Source: Pleodorina starrii (Eukaryota; Chlorophyta; Chlorophyceae; Chlamydomonadales; Volvocaceae). Taken from it: 64,000 nt of DNA. The stretch lies in assembly GCA_030267565.1 (NCBI GenBank), contig BRXU01000073.1:62001-126000 (forward strand), in the 5' to 3' direction. The notes under the pieces were generated by a model that was not told the origin of the DNA, did no database searches, and was given only the letters and a program-made list of their open reading frames with translations. The position numbers and the translations under genes were made by a program. This document shows, piece after piece, positions 9,071 through 17,753 of the stretch. How positions within the stretch are numbered: the stretch's first letter is position 1; the number at the start of each line of letters is the position of its first letter.

Positions 9071-9355
9071 TTACACGCCCGCGACGATCACCACATGGGC
9101 GACGCATGCTCCATCACGCTTGTTGCGCGCCGCTTGATATTCAGGCGAGGCATAGCAAGCCCGCGCTGTCGCAAGATCGGCGAATTCGATCACTACATGA
9201 CGGTCGAGCCCCGGACCTTCAAGCACCTCGGCCTCGCCACCCTGCGCCAGAAAGCGGGCGCCGTAGCGCGCGAAGGCGGCGGGCGCCAGCGCGCGATAGC
9301 CGGCATAGGCCTCCGGATCCGTGACCGTGACATGGGCAATCCAATACGCACTCAC
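9071..9355 (-). CDS. DUF1330 domain protein
   Basis: The small 94-residue protein matches the DUF1330 pattern: YWIAHVTVTDPEAYAGY at the start, the central FLAQGGEAEVLEG, and the late HVVIEFADLATARACYASPEYQ. It is a ferredoxin-like-fold protein with no defined reaction. Its ATG overlaps the stop of the GntR gene by four bases, so both are cotranscribed leftward. Divergence from the catabolic genes at 10160 suggests an accessory role in that pathway (inference). Confidence 0.82.
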   Translation of the reverse strand: MSAYWIAHVTVTDPEAYAGYRALAPAAFARYGARFLAQGGEAEVLEGPGLDRHVVIEFADLATARACYASPEYQAARNKRDGACVAHVVIVAGV

Positions 9356-10059
9356 GACACGCCCTTGATCTTTGTGGCCTCTTGGCTCTCCAGCAGGCGC
9401 TTGGCGATCTGCGCCGCCTCGGTCAGGTGCTCACGGACGGCGTGTTCGGCGGCATCAGGATCGCGCGCCAGGATAGCCTCGGCAATGCACTGCATCCGCG
9501 CCTGACCCGAGACACGGCGGTCCGTGGATGCCAGCGTCAGAGCACGCAGCCGCGAGATGCGCCCATTCAGGCGGTGGACGATCTCCCAGGCAATATGGTG
9601 CCCGGCCGAGGTAAAGATCTCTTCGTAGAACCGCGTCGTCGCGTCGTAGAGCACCTGCGGATCGTCCGACTCGAACGCCTTCTGCAGCAGGCTTAGCGCC
9701 TCGGCAAGCCGCGCACGCGCCGCATTGTCCGCATTCCGCGCAAAATCGGCGGCGGCGGCGGCCTCAAGCCGCAGGCGAATGTCATAGATCTGCCGCGCCC
9801 GCTCCCAGTCCAGCGTTGCCACGACGGGTCCGCTGCGGGGCAGCACCTCGACCAGCCCTTCGGCTTCCAGATAGCGGATCGCCTCGCGTATGACCGAGCG
9901 GGAAACCCCAAGCTGGTCGACCAGATTGCGCTCGACCAGCCTTAGCCCCGACGGAAAACGCCCCGACACGATGGCTGCGCGTATCCGCTCGACGGCGATT
10001 TCGCGGAGCGTCTGAGGAACGTGGTCGATTCGAAGATCGGCGAGCTTTTCGTTTTCCAT
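9352..10059 (-). CDS. GntR-family transcriptional regulator, FadR/FCD type
   Basis: The 235-residue regulator has an N-terminal winged helix (LREIAVERIRAAIVSGRF, GLRLVERNLVDQLGVSRSVIREAIRYLEAEGLVEV, about residues 18-75 in total) and an FCD effector domain with YDIRLRLEAAAAADFA and a late HAVREHLTEAAQIAKRLLE, where histidines of this class bind metal. It diverges from the DUF1185/monooxygenase cluster. A perfect palindrome containing GTATAC lies between them and is the likely operator. It probably represses the catabolic genes until the substrate or an intermediate is present. Confidence 0.88.
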   Translation of the reverse strand: MENEKLADLRIDHVPQTLREIAVERIRAAIVSGRFPSGLRLVERNLVDQLGVSRSVIREAIRYLEAEGLVEVLPRSGPVVATLDWERARQIYDIRLRLEAAAAADFARNADNAARARLAEALSLLQKAFESDDPQVLYDATTRFYEEIFTSAGHHIAWEIVHRLNGRISRLRALTLASTDRRVSGQARMQCIAEAILARDPDAAEHAVREHLTEAAQIAKRLLESQEATKIKGVS

Positions 10060-10101
10060 ACTTCCTTTCTACCGCGCCCACGGCGGTCGCACAATAACTG
10101 A

Positions 10102-10129
10102 TTGACATACGGTATGTTGGTATACCAAC
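10102..10129 (+). promoter_or_regulatory. Probable promoter and GntR operator between regulator and catabolic operon
   Basis: A TTGACA hexamer at 10102-10107 lies on the plus strand. It is followed at 10116-10129 by GTTGGTATACCAAC, a perfect 14-base palindrome. FCD-type GntR regulators typically bind short palindromes with a GT-N-TAC core, and the site would overlap the downstream half of the promoter of the gene at 10160. A -10 hexamer with ideal spacing is not obvious. Confidence 0.55.
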
Positions 10130-10159
10130 GTAGGGCATACGAATCGAGAGGGCCAGCCC

Positions 10160-10762
10160 ATGACTGCGGAAATTCGAAAGACGCTGCTGAATGTCGAAAC
10201 CACGCTGATCGAAGGTGGGCGCGCTGCCCCCACCCCGTTGAAGCTGATCACCGCAGCCGCCGTGCTGAAGAACCCGTGGGCGGGGCGCGGCTTTGTCGAA
10301 GACCTGAAACCTGAAATCCATAGTGTCGGCCCGATCCTGGGCGAGTTGCTGACCAGGATGATCATCGACGAGGCCGGCTCGGGCGACGTGGTCGAGGCCT
10401 ACGGCAAGGCTGCCGTTGTCGGCCTGAACGGCGAGATCGAGCATGCCTCGGCGCTGATCCATACCCTGCGCTTCGGCAATCACTACCGCACCGCCGTTGG
10501 CGCAAAATCCTATCTGGCCTTTACCAACACGCGCGGCCCGGCGAATTGCCCGATCATGATTCCGCTGATGGACAAGAACGACGAAGGCCGCCGTTCGCAT
10601 TACCTGACGATCCAGTTCGCGATTCCCGACGCCCCCGCCGCCGACGAAATCGTCGTGGCACTGGGGGCGTCGATCGGCGGACGGCCGCATCACCGCATCG
10701 GCGACCGCTATCAGGATCTGAAGGATCTGGGCCATGATGTCTCGAACCCTGCGGCTGTCTGA
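10160..10762 (+). CDS. DUF1185 'amino acid synthesis' family protein
   Basis: The 200-residue protein matches the DUF1185/AA_synth family: RKTLLNVETTLIEGG at the N-terminus, AAAVLKNPWAGRGFVEDL, GKAAVVGLNGEIEHASALIHTLRFGN, and the C-terminal LGASIGGRPHHRIGDRYQD. The family name is historical and the reaction is unknown. Members are usually found in catabolic clusters next to flavin monooxygenases or amidohydrolases. It is the first gene after the operator and overlaps the next gene by 29 bases, so it belongs to the same operon. Confidence 0.83.
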   Translation: MTAEIRKTLLNVETTLIEGGRAAPTPLKLITAAAVLKNPWAGRGFVEDLKPEIHSVGPILGELLTRMIIDEAGSGDVVEAYGKAAVVGLNGEIEHASALIHTLRFGNHYRTAVGAKSYLAFTNTRGPANCPIMIPLMDKNDEGRRSHYLTIQFAIPDAPAADEIVVALGASIGGRPHHRIGDRYQDLKDLGHDVSNPAAV

Positions 10763-12467
10763 CGGCGCCGCCGTCCGCCTGCTTGAGGCCGGCCCGCGCG
10801 AACCGGGGCGTCGCGACGCGGTGCTGCTGATCCATGGAGTCGGCATGCGGGCCGAGGCTTGGGCGCCACAGATCGACACCCTGTCCCAGCATTTCCGCGT
10901 AATCGCCGTGGACATGCCCGGCCATGGCAACAGCGACCGCCTGCCGGCCGATGCCCGGCTGCCCGATTTCGTCGCCTGGGCCGCCCGTGTCGTTGAGGCG
11001 CTGGACTTGGGTCCGGTGAATCTTGCCGGTCATTCCATGGGCGCGCTGGTCGCGGCGGGGCTTGCGGTCGAGCACCCCGACCTTGTGCGGCGGCTGGCAC
11101 TTCTGAACGCCGTCCATTGCCGCGCACCGGCGGCACGACAGGCGGTGCTGGCCCGGACCGAGCAGATCGCCAGGGGCGACCTGAACTCCGATGGCCCGCT
11201 GTCGCGCTGGTTCGGGCCCAACGACATCGCCGTGCGCAACAAGGTGGCGGGCTGGCTGGACCGGGTCGATCCGCAAGGGTATGCGACCGCCTATCGCGCC
11301 TTTGCCGAAGGCGATGCGATCTATGCCGACCGGCTGGCGCAAATCGGTTGCCCGACGCTGGTGCTGACCGGGGAAGGCGACCTGAACTCCAGTCCCGAAA
11401 TGAGCCGCGAGATCGCGGCGCTGATCCCGCAGGGCTATCCGCTGATCGTCGCCGGCCACCGTCACATGGCAAACCTGACCGCGCCCTATATCGTGACCGA
11501 CGCGCTCAAGGACTGGCTGCGCCGCAGCACGACCCAAGGAGAGGCGATGCCCCCGATCGATCCCCGCGCGCTGCGCGACGCCTTTGGTTGCTTCATGACC
11601 GGGGTCACGGTGGTCACGACCTTCGACCGAGACGGCAAGCCGCTGGGCTTTACCGCCAACAGCTTCAGCTCGGTTTCGCTCGATCCGCCGCTGCTGCTGG
11701 TGTCCATCGCCAAGACCTCGCGCAACTTCGCGCATTTCCAATCAGCCTCCGGGCTCGCCATCAATGTCCTGGCGGAAGATCAGAAGGACATCTCGGCCAC
11801 CTTCGCCCGCCCGGTCGAGGATCGCTTTGCCGATCTGGGCTGGGCGCCGGGGCCCTTGGGCTCGCCTGTGATCGAGGGCGTCTCGGCCTGGTTCGACTGC
11901 GCGCTGTCCCAGATCGTCGATGCCGGCGACCACGCCGTCCTGATCGGCCGGATCGAGGCCTTTGCCGCTTCGCAGGAACCGGGCTTGGGCTATTACCGCG
12001 GCGCCTATGTCACCCCGGCCGCCACGGCGGCGCAGATGCCGGCGGGACCGGATGTGCTGATCTCGGCGATCATTGAAAGCCAGGGTCAGGTCCTGCTGCT
12101 CGACGACACCCAGGGCGGTCTGGCGCTGCCGGAAACGCGGGTTGGGCGCCAGGGCATCCAGCCTGCGCTGCAAGCCCTGCTGGACAGCACCACCCCCGGC
12201 GCCGCGCCGGGCGAGATCTATGCGGTTTACGAAGGCGAGACCGAGGGCCGCCAGCACATCGCATTCCGCTGTCCGACGACCACGACGTCGACGCTTCTGG
12301 GTCGTTTCGTTCCGCTGTCGGACGACGCCCTGCAAGCCGTCACCGATCCGGCCGGCCGCGCCATGCTGACGCGGCTGGCCCAGGAATCCCAGCTTGGCAA
12401 CTATGGCGTCTATTTCGGATCGCACAAACAGGGCCAGGTCACGCACAAACAGGGGAACATGGAATGA
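10734..12467 (+). CDS. Fusion protein: alpha/beta hydrolase + flavin reductase + C-terminal Nudix-like domain
   Basis: The 577-residue protein joins three parts. Residues 1-265 are an alpha/beta hydrolase with LLIHGVGM oxyanion segment, nucleophile elbow GHSMGAL (Ser101), and a late His in VAGHRHMANL. Residues ~272-430 are an FMN-binding split-barrel flavin reductase (FGCFMTGVTVVTTFD, GFTANSFSSVSLDPPLLLVSI, then WFDCALSQIVDAGDHAVLIGRI). Residues ~438-560 (LISAIIESQGQVLLLDD...LALPETRVG) resemble a Nudix fold but lack the Nudix box. The frame is uninterrupted across both linkers. It likely supplies reduced flavin to the next gene's monooxygenase and hydrolyses its ring-opened product. Confidence 0.8.
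   Translation: MMSRTLRLSDGAAVRLLEAGPREPGRRDAVLLIHGVGMRAEAWAPQIDTLSQHFRVIAVDMPGHGNSDRLPADARLPDFVAWAARVVEALDLGPVNLAGHSMGALVAAGLAVEHPDLVRRLALLNAVHCRAPAARQAVLARTEQIARGDLNSDGPLSRWFGPNDIAVRNKVAGWLDRVDPQGYATAYRAFAEGDAIYADRLAQIGCPTLVLTGEGDLNSSPEMSREIAALIPQGYPLIVAGHRHMANLTAPYIVTDALKDWLRRSTTQGEAMPPIDPRALRDAFGCFMTGVTVVTTFDRDGKPLGFTANSFSSVSLDPPLLLVSIAKTSRNFAHFQSASGLAINVLAEDQKDISATFARPVEDRFADLGWAPGPLGSPVIEGVSAWFDCALSQIVDAGDHAVLIGRIEAFAASQEPGLGYYRGAYVTPAATAAQMPAGPDVLISAIIESQGQVLLLDDTQGGLALPETRVGRQGIQPALQALLDSTTPGAAPGEIYAVYEGETEGRQHIAFRCPTTTTSTLLGRFVPLSDDALQAVTDPAGRAMLTRLAQESQLGNYGVYFGSHKQGQVTHKQGNME
12421..12454 (+). repeat. 21-base-spaced direct repeat at the fusion gene's 3' end
   Basis: CGCACAAACAGGG occurs at 12421-12433 and again at 12442-12454, a 21-base period, encoding HKQGQVT then HKQGNME. 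The second copy supplies the purine-rich ribosome-binding site for the monooxygenase start at 12464. It looks like a short tandem duplication that extended the C-terminus and couples the two genes. Confidence 0.7.
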
Positions 12468-13501
12468 AATTCTCTCTCTTCATTCATATGGAGCGCGTTT
12501 CGGCGGCGGACGACCAGAAGAAGCTTTACGATGAAATGATCGAGCTGTGCCGCATCGCCGACGAGGGCGGGATGCACGCCATCTGGACGGGCGAGCATCA
12601 CGGCATGAACTTCACCATCGCGCCCAATCCGTTCCTGAACCTGATCGACATCGCGCGACGCACGAAAAACGTGCGCCTGGGCACCGGCACGGTGATCGCT
12701 CCGTTCTGGCACCCGATCCGGCTGGCGGGCGAAGCGGCGATGACCGATCTGATCACGGACGGCCGCCTGGACCTGGGCATCGCGCGCGGCGCCTACAGCT
12801 TCGAATATGAACGCATGGTGCCGGGGTTGGACGCCTGGGGCGCGGGCCAGCGCATGCGCGAACTGATCCCGGCGATCCAGAAGCTGTGGCAGGGCGATTA
12901 CGAACACCAGGGCGAATACTGGCAGTTCCCCAAGACCACCTCCTCGCCCATGCCGGTGCAGCAGCCGCACCCGCCCATCTGGGTCGCGGCGCGCGATCCC
13001 AACAGCCATGAATTCGCGGTGGCGAACGGTTGCAACGTGCAGGTCACGCCCCTGCACCTGGGCGATGAGGAAGTCGTCAACCTGATAGGCCATTTCAACG
13101 CAGCCTGCGAGAAGAACCCCGACCGTCCGCGCCCGCAGATCATGGTCCTGCGCCACACCTATGTCGCCGACAGCGAAGAGGACGCCCGGCGCGGTGCCGA
13201 AGAACTGAACATGTTCTACAACTATTTCGGCGCGTGGTTCAAAAACGAAAAGCCCATCAGCATGGGCCTGATCGAGGAAATCACCCCGGAACAGGCGGCC
13301 AAACACCCGTTCTATTCACCCGAAGCGATGCGAAAGAACCAGATCGTCGGCGAAGCCCCCGAGGTTATCGAGCGCATCAAGTCCTATGAGGCGTTGGGCT
13401 ATGACCAGTTCAGCTTCTGGATCGACAGCGGCATGAGCTTTGAACGCAAGCGCGCCTCGCTGGAGCGTTTCATCCGTGACGTCATCCCGGCCTTTGCCTG
13501 A
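12464..13501 (+). CDS. Luciferase-like (LLM-class) flavin-dependent monooxygenase
   Basis: The 345-residue TIM-barrel monooxygenase uses reduced FMN from a partner reductase. Family features include LYDEMIELCRIADEGGMHAIWTGEHH (partly quoted: IWTGEHHGMNFT), VRLGTGTVIAPFWHPIRLAGE, GRLDLGIARGAYSFEYE and HPPIWVAARDPNSHEFA. It starts at an ATG overlapping the stop of the fusion gene (ATGA) and its own stop overlaps the next start, so translation is coupled. With a flavin reductase, a hydrolase and two aldehyde dehydrogenases around it, it fits the oxygenase component of an N-heterocycle ring-opening system such as trigonelline TgnA/TgnB. Confidence 0.88.
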   Translation: MKFSLFIHMERVSAADDQKKLYDEMIELCRIADEGGMHAIWTGEHHGMNFTIAPNPFLNLIDIARRTKNVRLGTGTVIAPFWHPIRLAGEAAMTDLITDGRLDLGIARGAYSFEYERMVPGLDAWGAGQRMRELIPAIQKLWQGDYEHQGEYWQFPKTTSSPMPVQQPHPPIWVAARDPNSHEFAVANGCNVQVTPLHLGDEEVVNLIGHFNAACEKNPDRPRPQIMVLRHTYVADSEEDARRGAEELNMFYNYFGAWFKNEKPISMGLIEEITPEQAAKHPFYSPEAMRKNQIVGEAPEVIERIKSYEALGYDQFSFWIDSGMSFERKRASLERFIRDVIPAFA

Positions 13502-14964
13502 TGGAACGCTTGCAGCACTATATCGACGGCCGGTTCGAGGACGGAGCGCAGGCTTTTGAAACCCTGGACCCCGCAACCGGCACGCCCTGGGCGCTGGTCG
13601 CGGATGCCTCGGCCGCCGATGTGGACCGGGCAGTACGCGCCGCAGACCGGGCCTTCACCGCGCCCGCATGGGCGGGATTGACGGCCACGGCCCGCGGCAA
13701 GCTGATCGCGCGCCTTGCCGATCTGGTGGCCGAGGCCGCACCGAGGCTGGCGCGGCTCGAAACCCGCGACACCGGCAAGATCATCCGCGAAACCGGCAGC
13801 CAGATCGCCTATGTCGCGGATTACTACCGCTACTATGCCGGTTTGGCCGACAAGATCGAAGGTGCGCACCTGCCCATCGACAAGCCCGACATGGAAGTCT
13901 GGCTGCGTCGCGAACCCGTGGGCGTCGTCGCCGCCATCGTGCCCTGGAACAGCCAGTTGTTCCTGTCGGCCGTCAAGCTCGGCCCGGCCCTGGCGGCGGG
14001 CTGCACCGTGGTCGTGAAAGCCAGCGAGGACGGACCCGCCGCCATGCTGGAATTCGCACGGCTGGTCGATCAGGCGGGTTTCCCACCCGGCGTCGTCAAC
14101 ATCCTGACTGGGGGACCCGAGGCCGGGCGCGCACTGACGACGCATCCGCTGGTTGCCCATATCGCCTTTACGGGCGGCCCGGAAACCGCGCGCCACATCG
14201 TCCGAGCCTCGGCCGAGAACCTGTCCAGGACCTCGCTGGAATTGGGCGGCAAGTCGCCCTTCATCGTCTTCGACGACGCGGATCTGGACAGCGCGGCCAA
14301 TGCGCAGGTCGCGGGCATCTTCGCGGCGACCGGACAAAGCTGCGTCGCCGGCTCGCGCCTGCTGGTGCAGCGCAGCATCAAGGACGAGATGCTGGCCCGG
14401 CTGAAGGCCAAGGCCGAGGCCATCCGCATCGGCGCCCCCGACGACATGGCGACCGAGGTCGGCCCGCTTTGCACGGCCCGCCAGCGCGACCGCATCGAAC
14501 GGATCGTGGCCGAAAGCCTAGCGGCGGGCGCAAGGCTGGTGACCGGCGGCAAGACGCCCGATGGCGCGGGCTTCTATTTCCCGCCGACCATCCTTGACTG
14601 CTCGGACAGTCCGAAAGCGGCCAGCGTGACCGAGGAACTGTTCGGCCCGGTCCTGTCCGTCGTCGCCTTCGATGACGAGGCCGATGCGCTGCGCCTTGCC
14701 AACGACACGCAATACGGACTGGCTTCGGGCGTCTTCACGCAAAACCTCGGCCGGGCGCATCGCATGATCCGCGGCATCCGCGCGGGCATCGTCTGGGTGA
14801 ACACCTACCGCGCCGTCTCGCCCATCGCGCCGTTCGGCGGACACCGGCTTTCGGGCCATGGCCGGGAAGGCGGGCTGGCGGCGGCGCTGGATTATACGAC
14901 CGTCAAGACGGTCTGGCTGCGCACGTCGGATGACCCGATCCCGGATCCCTTTGTCATGCGCTGA
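13501..14964 (+). CDS. NAD(P)-dependent aldehyde dehydrogenase
   Basis: The 487-residue class enzyme has VVAAIVPWNSQLF, LELGGKSPFIVFDDADLDSA (catalytic Glu near residue 247) and FAATGQSCVAGSRLL (catalytic Cys near 281), plus LFGPVLSVVAFDDEADAL and a C-terminal SPIAPFGGHRLSGHGREGG. It is coupled to the monooxygenase gene (the stop TGA and start ATG share bases). In a trigonelline-type pathway this position would be the dehydrogenase that oxidises the ring-opened semialdehyde before hydrolysis. The precise substrate is inferred. Confidence 0.87.
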   Translation: MERLQHYIDGRFEDGAQAFETLDPATGTPWALVADASAADVDRAVRAADRAFTAPAWAGLTATARGKLIARLADLVAEAAPRLARLETRDTGKIIRETGSQIAYVADYYRYYAGLADKIEGAHLPIDKPDMEVWLRREPVGVVAAIVPWNSQLFLSAVKLGPALAAGCTVVVKASEDGPAAMLEFARLVDQAGFPPGVVNILTGGPEAGRALTTHPLVAHIAFTGGPETARHIVRASAENLSRTSLELGGKSPFIVFDDADLDSAANAQVAGIFAATGQSCVAGSRLLVQRSIKDEMLARLKAKAEAIRIGAPDDMATEVGPLCTARQRDRIERIVAESLAAGARLVTGGKTPDGAGFYFPPTILDCSDSPKAASVTEELFGPVLSVVAFDDEADALRLANDTQYGLASGVFTQNLGRAHRMIRGIRAGIVWVNTYRAVSPIAPFGGHRLSGHGREGGLAAALDYTTVKTVWLRTSDDPIPDPFVMR

Positions 14965-15040
14965 ACATGACCCGGCACGAGGGCGCCCGACCGCCCCCGG
15001 CGAACGACACAACAACAAACGACAAACAGCGGAGAAGAAA

Positions 15041-16051
15041 ATGCAGATGAACGCCTTTGCCCTGGCCACCCTGCTGGCCCTGTCTTCGGGTGCAGCCCAA
15101 GCCCAGCAGATGGTCTTCACCTCATGGGGCGGGACCACGCAGGATGCGCAGACCGAGTTCTGGGCCGCGCCCTATAGCGAAAGGACTGGCACCGCCGTCG
15201 TCCAGGACGGCCCGACCGACTATGGCAAGATCAAGGCCATGGTCGAGGCCGGCGCGACGAACTGGGATGTCGTCGATGTTGAATTCGACTGGGCTTTGCA
15301 GGCCGGACAAAAGGGCCTGCTGGAGCCGCTGGACTTCACGGTGATCGACAAGGCCGCCCTGGATCCCAGGTTCGTTTCGGATTATGCTGTTGGCTCGTTC
15401 TACTATTCCTTCGTGATGGGCTGGAACGAGGCGAACTTTCCGGGCGACAAGCCCGCCACGCTGGCCGACCTGTTCGACACGCAGAAATTCCCCGGCAAGC
15501 GCACCTTCTACAAATGGTCGGCCCCCGGCGTGATCGAGGCCGCGCTTCTGGCCGACGGCGTGGCGCCGGACAAGCTTTATCCGCTGGATCTCGACCGCGC
15601 GTTCAAGAAGCTCGATACCATCAAGGCCGACATCATCTGGTGGGAAGGCGGCGCGCAAAGCCAGCAGCTTCTGGCGTCGGGCGAGGCGCCGATCGGCTCT
15701 TTCTGGAACGGCCGCCTGGCGGCGCTGGCGGCCGACGGGATGCCGGTCGGGGTTGCCTGGGACAACAACATCACCGCCGCCGATGCCCTGGTCGTGCCCA
15801 AGGGTGCGCCGAACAAGGCCGCCGCCATGGCCTTCATCGCCGAGGCGACCAGTGCCAAGGCCCAGGCCGACTTCGCGGCCAAGACGGGTTACGCGCCGAT
15901 CAACATTGGCTCGGCCGAGCTGATGGACGCAGAGATCCGCAAGACCCTGCCCGACACCCAGACCGCGACACAGATCAACGCCGACATGGCCTATTGGGCC
16001 CAGCACCGCGACGAGATCGGAACGCGCTGGTACGCCTGGCAGGCCGAGTAA
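15041..16051 (+). CDS. ABC transporter substrate-binding protein, spermidine/putrescine (PotD/PotF) type
   Basis: The 336-residue periplasmic protein begins with a classic signal peptide (MNAFALATLLALSSGAAQA, cut after AQA) and continues MVFTSWGGTTQDAQ, the start of the polyamine-type binding proteins. FYYSFVMGWNEANFPG, KRTFYKWSAPGVIEAALLADG and IIWWEGGAQSQQLLASGE are family landmarks. The GGAG site upstream at 15031 supports the start at 15041. It is followed by two permeases and an ATPase, forming a full importer. Binding proteins of this class take cationic ligands, consistent with a quaternary N-methyl compound. Confidence 0.88.
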   Translation: MQMNAFALATLLALSSGAAQAQQMVFTSWGGTTQDAQTEFWAAPYSERTGTAVVQDGPTDYGKIKAMVEAGATNWDVVDVEFDWALQAGQKGLLEPLDFTVIDKAALDPRFVSDYAVGSFYYSFVMGWNEANFPGDKPATLADLFDTQKFPGKRTFYKWSAPGVIEAALLADGVAPDKLYPLDLDRAFKKLDTIKADIIWWEGGAQSQQLLASGEAPIGSFWNGRLAALAADGMPVGVAWDNNITAADALVVPKGAPNKAAAMAFIAEATSAKAQADFAAKTGYAPINIGSAELMDAEIRKTLPDTQTATQINADMAYWAQHRDEIGTRWYAWQAE

Positions 16052-16116
16052 GGCCAAAGACGCGACCGGCGGCCTCCCGGACGGGCCGCCGCCCCCATCC
16101 GCGAAAGGTGATCCCC

Positions 16117-16953
16117 ATGTTGTCCTATCTGTCGCCTGCGCGACGTGGCTCGGGGCTGGGCACGGCATTGCCGGCATTGCTTCTGCTTCTCGCTTTCTTC
16201 GTCATCCCCGTTGCCGCCCTGCTGAGCCGGTCCGTGACCGAGCCGGAGTTGGGCTTGCACAATTACAAGACGCTGCTGGGGTCGGCGACCTATCTGCAGA
16301 TCTTCCTCAACACCTTCATGGTGTCGGCGGTGGTGACGCTGGTCACGGTGCTGATCGCCTTTCCGGTTTCCTGGGCGCTGGCGATCATGCCGCCGCGCCT
16401 GTCCAGCACGATCTTTGCCATCATCCTTTTGTCGATGTGGACCAACCTGCTGGCCCGGACCTACGCCTGGATGGTGCTGTTGCAGCAGACGGGCCTGGTG
16501 AACCGGATCCTGATGAGCATCGGCGTGACCGAGCGGCCGTTGCAGCTGACCAACAACCTGGTTGGGGTGACGATCGGCATGGTCTATATCATGCTGCCTT
16601 TCATGATCCTGCCGCTCTATGGGGTGATCCGCAAGATCGAACCGGCGGTCCTGCAAGCCGCCGCCCTGTGCGGTGCAAGCAAGACCCAGGCCTTGTGCCG
16701 GATCCTGCTGCCGCTGGCCGCGCCCGGCATCGCATCCGGCGCGCTGATGGTCTTTGTCATGTCGCTTGGCTATTTCGTCACGCCCGCGCTGCTGGGCGGC
16801 ACGTCGAACATGATGGTGGCCGAACTGATCGTGCAGCAGGTCCAAAGCCTTGTGAACTGGGGCATGGGTGGGGCCGCGGCCTTTGTCCTGCTGGTCATCA
16901 CCCTTGCGATCTATGCGCTGCAACTGCGCCTGTTCGAGCGGGAGGCCCGCTGA
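16117..16953 (+). CDS. ABC transporter permease, PotB/PotH type
   Basis: The 278-residue inner-membrane protein has about six transmembrane segments. The first is LPALLLLLAFFVIPVAALL. It carries the cytoplasmic EAA loop AALCGASKTQALCRILLPLAAPGI, which contacts the ATPase. GAAAGGTGATCCCC precedes the ATG. The stop overlaps the start of the second permease (TGATG), so the pair is coupled. It is the first of two different permease subunits, as expected for the polyamine/opine importer subfamily. Confidence 0.9.
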   Translation: MLSYLSPARRGSGLGTALPALLLLLAFFVIPVAALLSRSVTEPELGLHNYKTLLGSATYLQIFLNTFMVSAVVTLVTVLIAFPVSWALAIMPPRLSSTIFAIILLSMWTNLLARTYAWMVLLQQTGLVNRILMSIGVTERPLQLTNNLVGVTIGMVYIMLPFMILPLYGVIRKIEPAVLQAAALCGASKTQALCRILLPLAAPGIASGALMVFVMSLGYFVTPALLGGTSNMMVAELIVQQVQSLVNWGMGGAAAFVLLVITLAIYALQLRLFEREAR

Positions 16954-17753
16954 TGCTGCTGGACTTCGACAAGTTGGGCGCCTGGAAATGGATCCTGTCC
17001 GCGATCTGCGCACTGATGGCCCTGTTCCTGCTGCTGCCGATCCTGTTCATCGTCGCCCTGTCCTTCGGCGATTCCCGCTGGCTGATCTTTCCGCCGCCGA
17101 ACTGGACGCTGAAATGGTATCATGAGCTTTTCGCCGATCCGCGCTGGCTGGCGGCGGCCTGGACCTCGGCCAAGATCGCGCTGATCGTGATGGTGCTGTC
17201 CGTGGCCCTGGGCCTGCTGGCCTCGCTTGCGTTGACCCGCGGCACATTCAAGGGCCGGGCCGTCCTGCGGGCCTTCTTCTTGACGCCGATGGTCCTGCCG
17301 GTGGTCATCATCGCCGTGGCGCTTTACGCGGCCTTCCTGCGGCTGGGCCTGAACGGCACGCTGGTGGGCTTCGTCATCGCGCATCTGATCGTGGCGCTGC
17401 CGTTTTCCATCATCACCATCTCGGGCGCGCTGGAAACCTTCGATCCCTCGATCGAGGACGCCGCGATCCTGTGCGGCGCCAGCCCGTGGGAGGCGCGGTT
17501 CCGCGTCACCTTGCCGGCGATCAGCCACGGCCTGTTCTCGGCCGCGATCTTCTCGTTCCTGATCTCCTGGGACGAGGTCGTGCTGGCGATCTTCATGGCC
17601 TCGCCCACGCTGCAAACCCTGCCGGTCAAGGTCTGGGCCACATTGCGCCAGGACCTGACCCCGGTGATCGCCGCCGCCTCAACCCTTCTCGTGGGCCTGA
17701 CCGTGATCCTGATGATCGTGGCCGCCCTGATCCGCAAAGGCAAATCCAGATGA
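16953..17753 (+). CDS. ABC transporter permease, PotC/PotI type
   Basis: The 266-residue second permease has an N-terminal segment ILSAICALMALFLLLPILFI, around six membrane spans, and the EAA-type loop AAILCGASPWEARFRVTLPAI. It overlaps both neighbours (TGATG upstream, ATGA-type overlap with the ATPase at 17750), so the three transporter genes are translated as a block. Its partner on the outside is the binding protein at 15041. Confidence 0.9.
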   Translation: MLLDFDKLGAWKWILSAICALMALFLLLPILFIVALSFGDSRWLIFPPPNWTLKWYHELFADPRWLAAAWTSAKIALIVMVLSVALGLLASLALTRGTFKGRAVLRAFFLTPMVLPVVIIAVALYAAFLRLGLNGTLVGFVIAHLIVALPFSIITISGALETFDPSIEDAAILCGASPWEARFRVTLPAISHGLFSAAIFSFLISWDEVVLAIFMASPTLQTLPVKVWATLRQDLTPVIAAASTLLVGLTVILMIVAALIRKGKSR

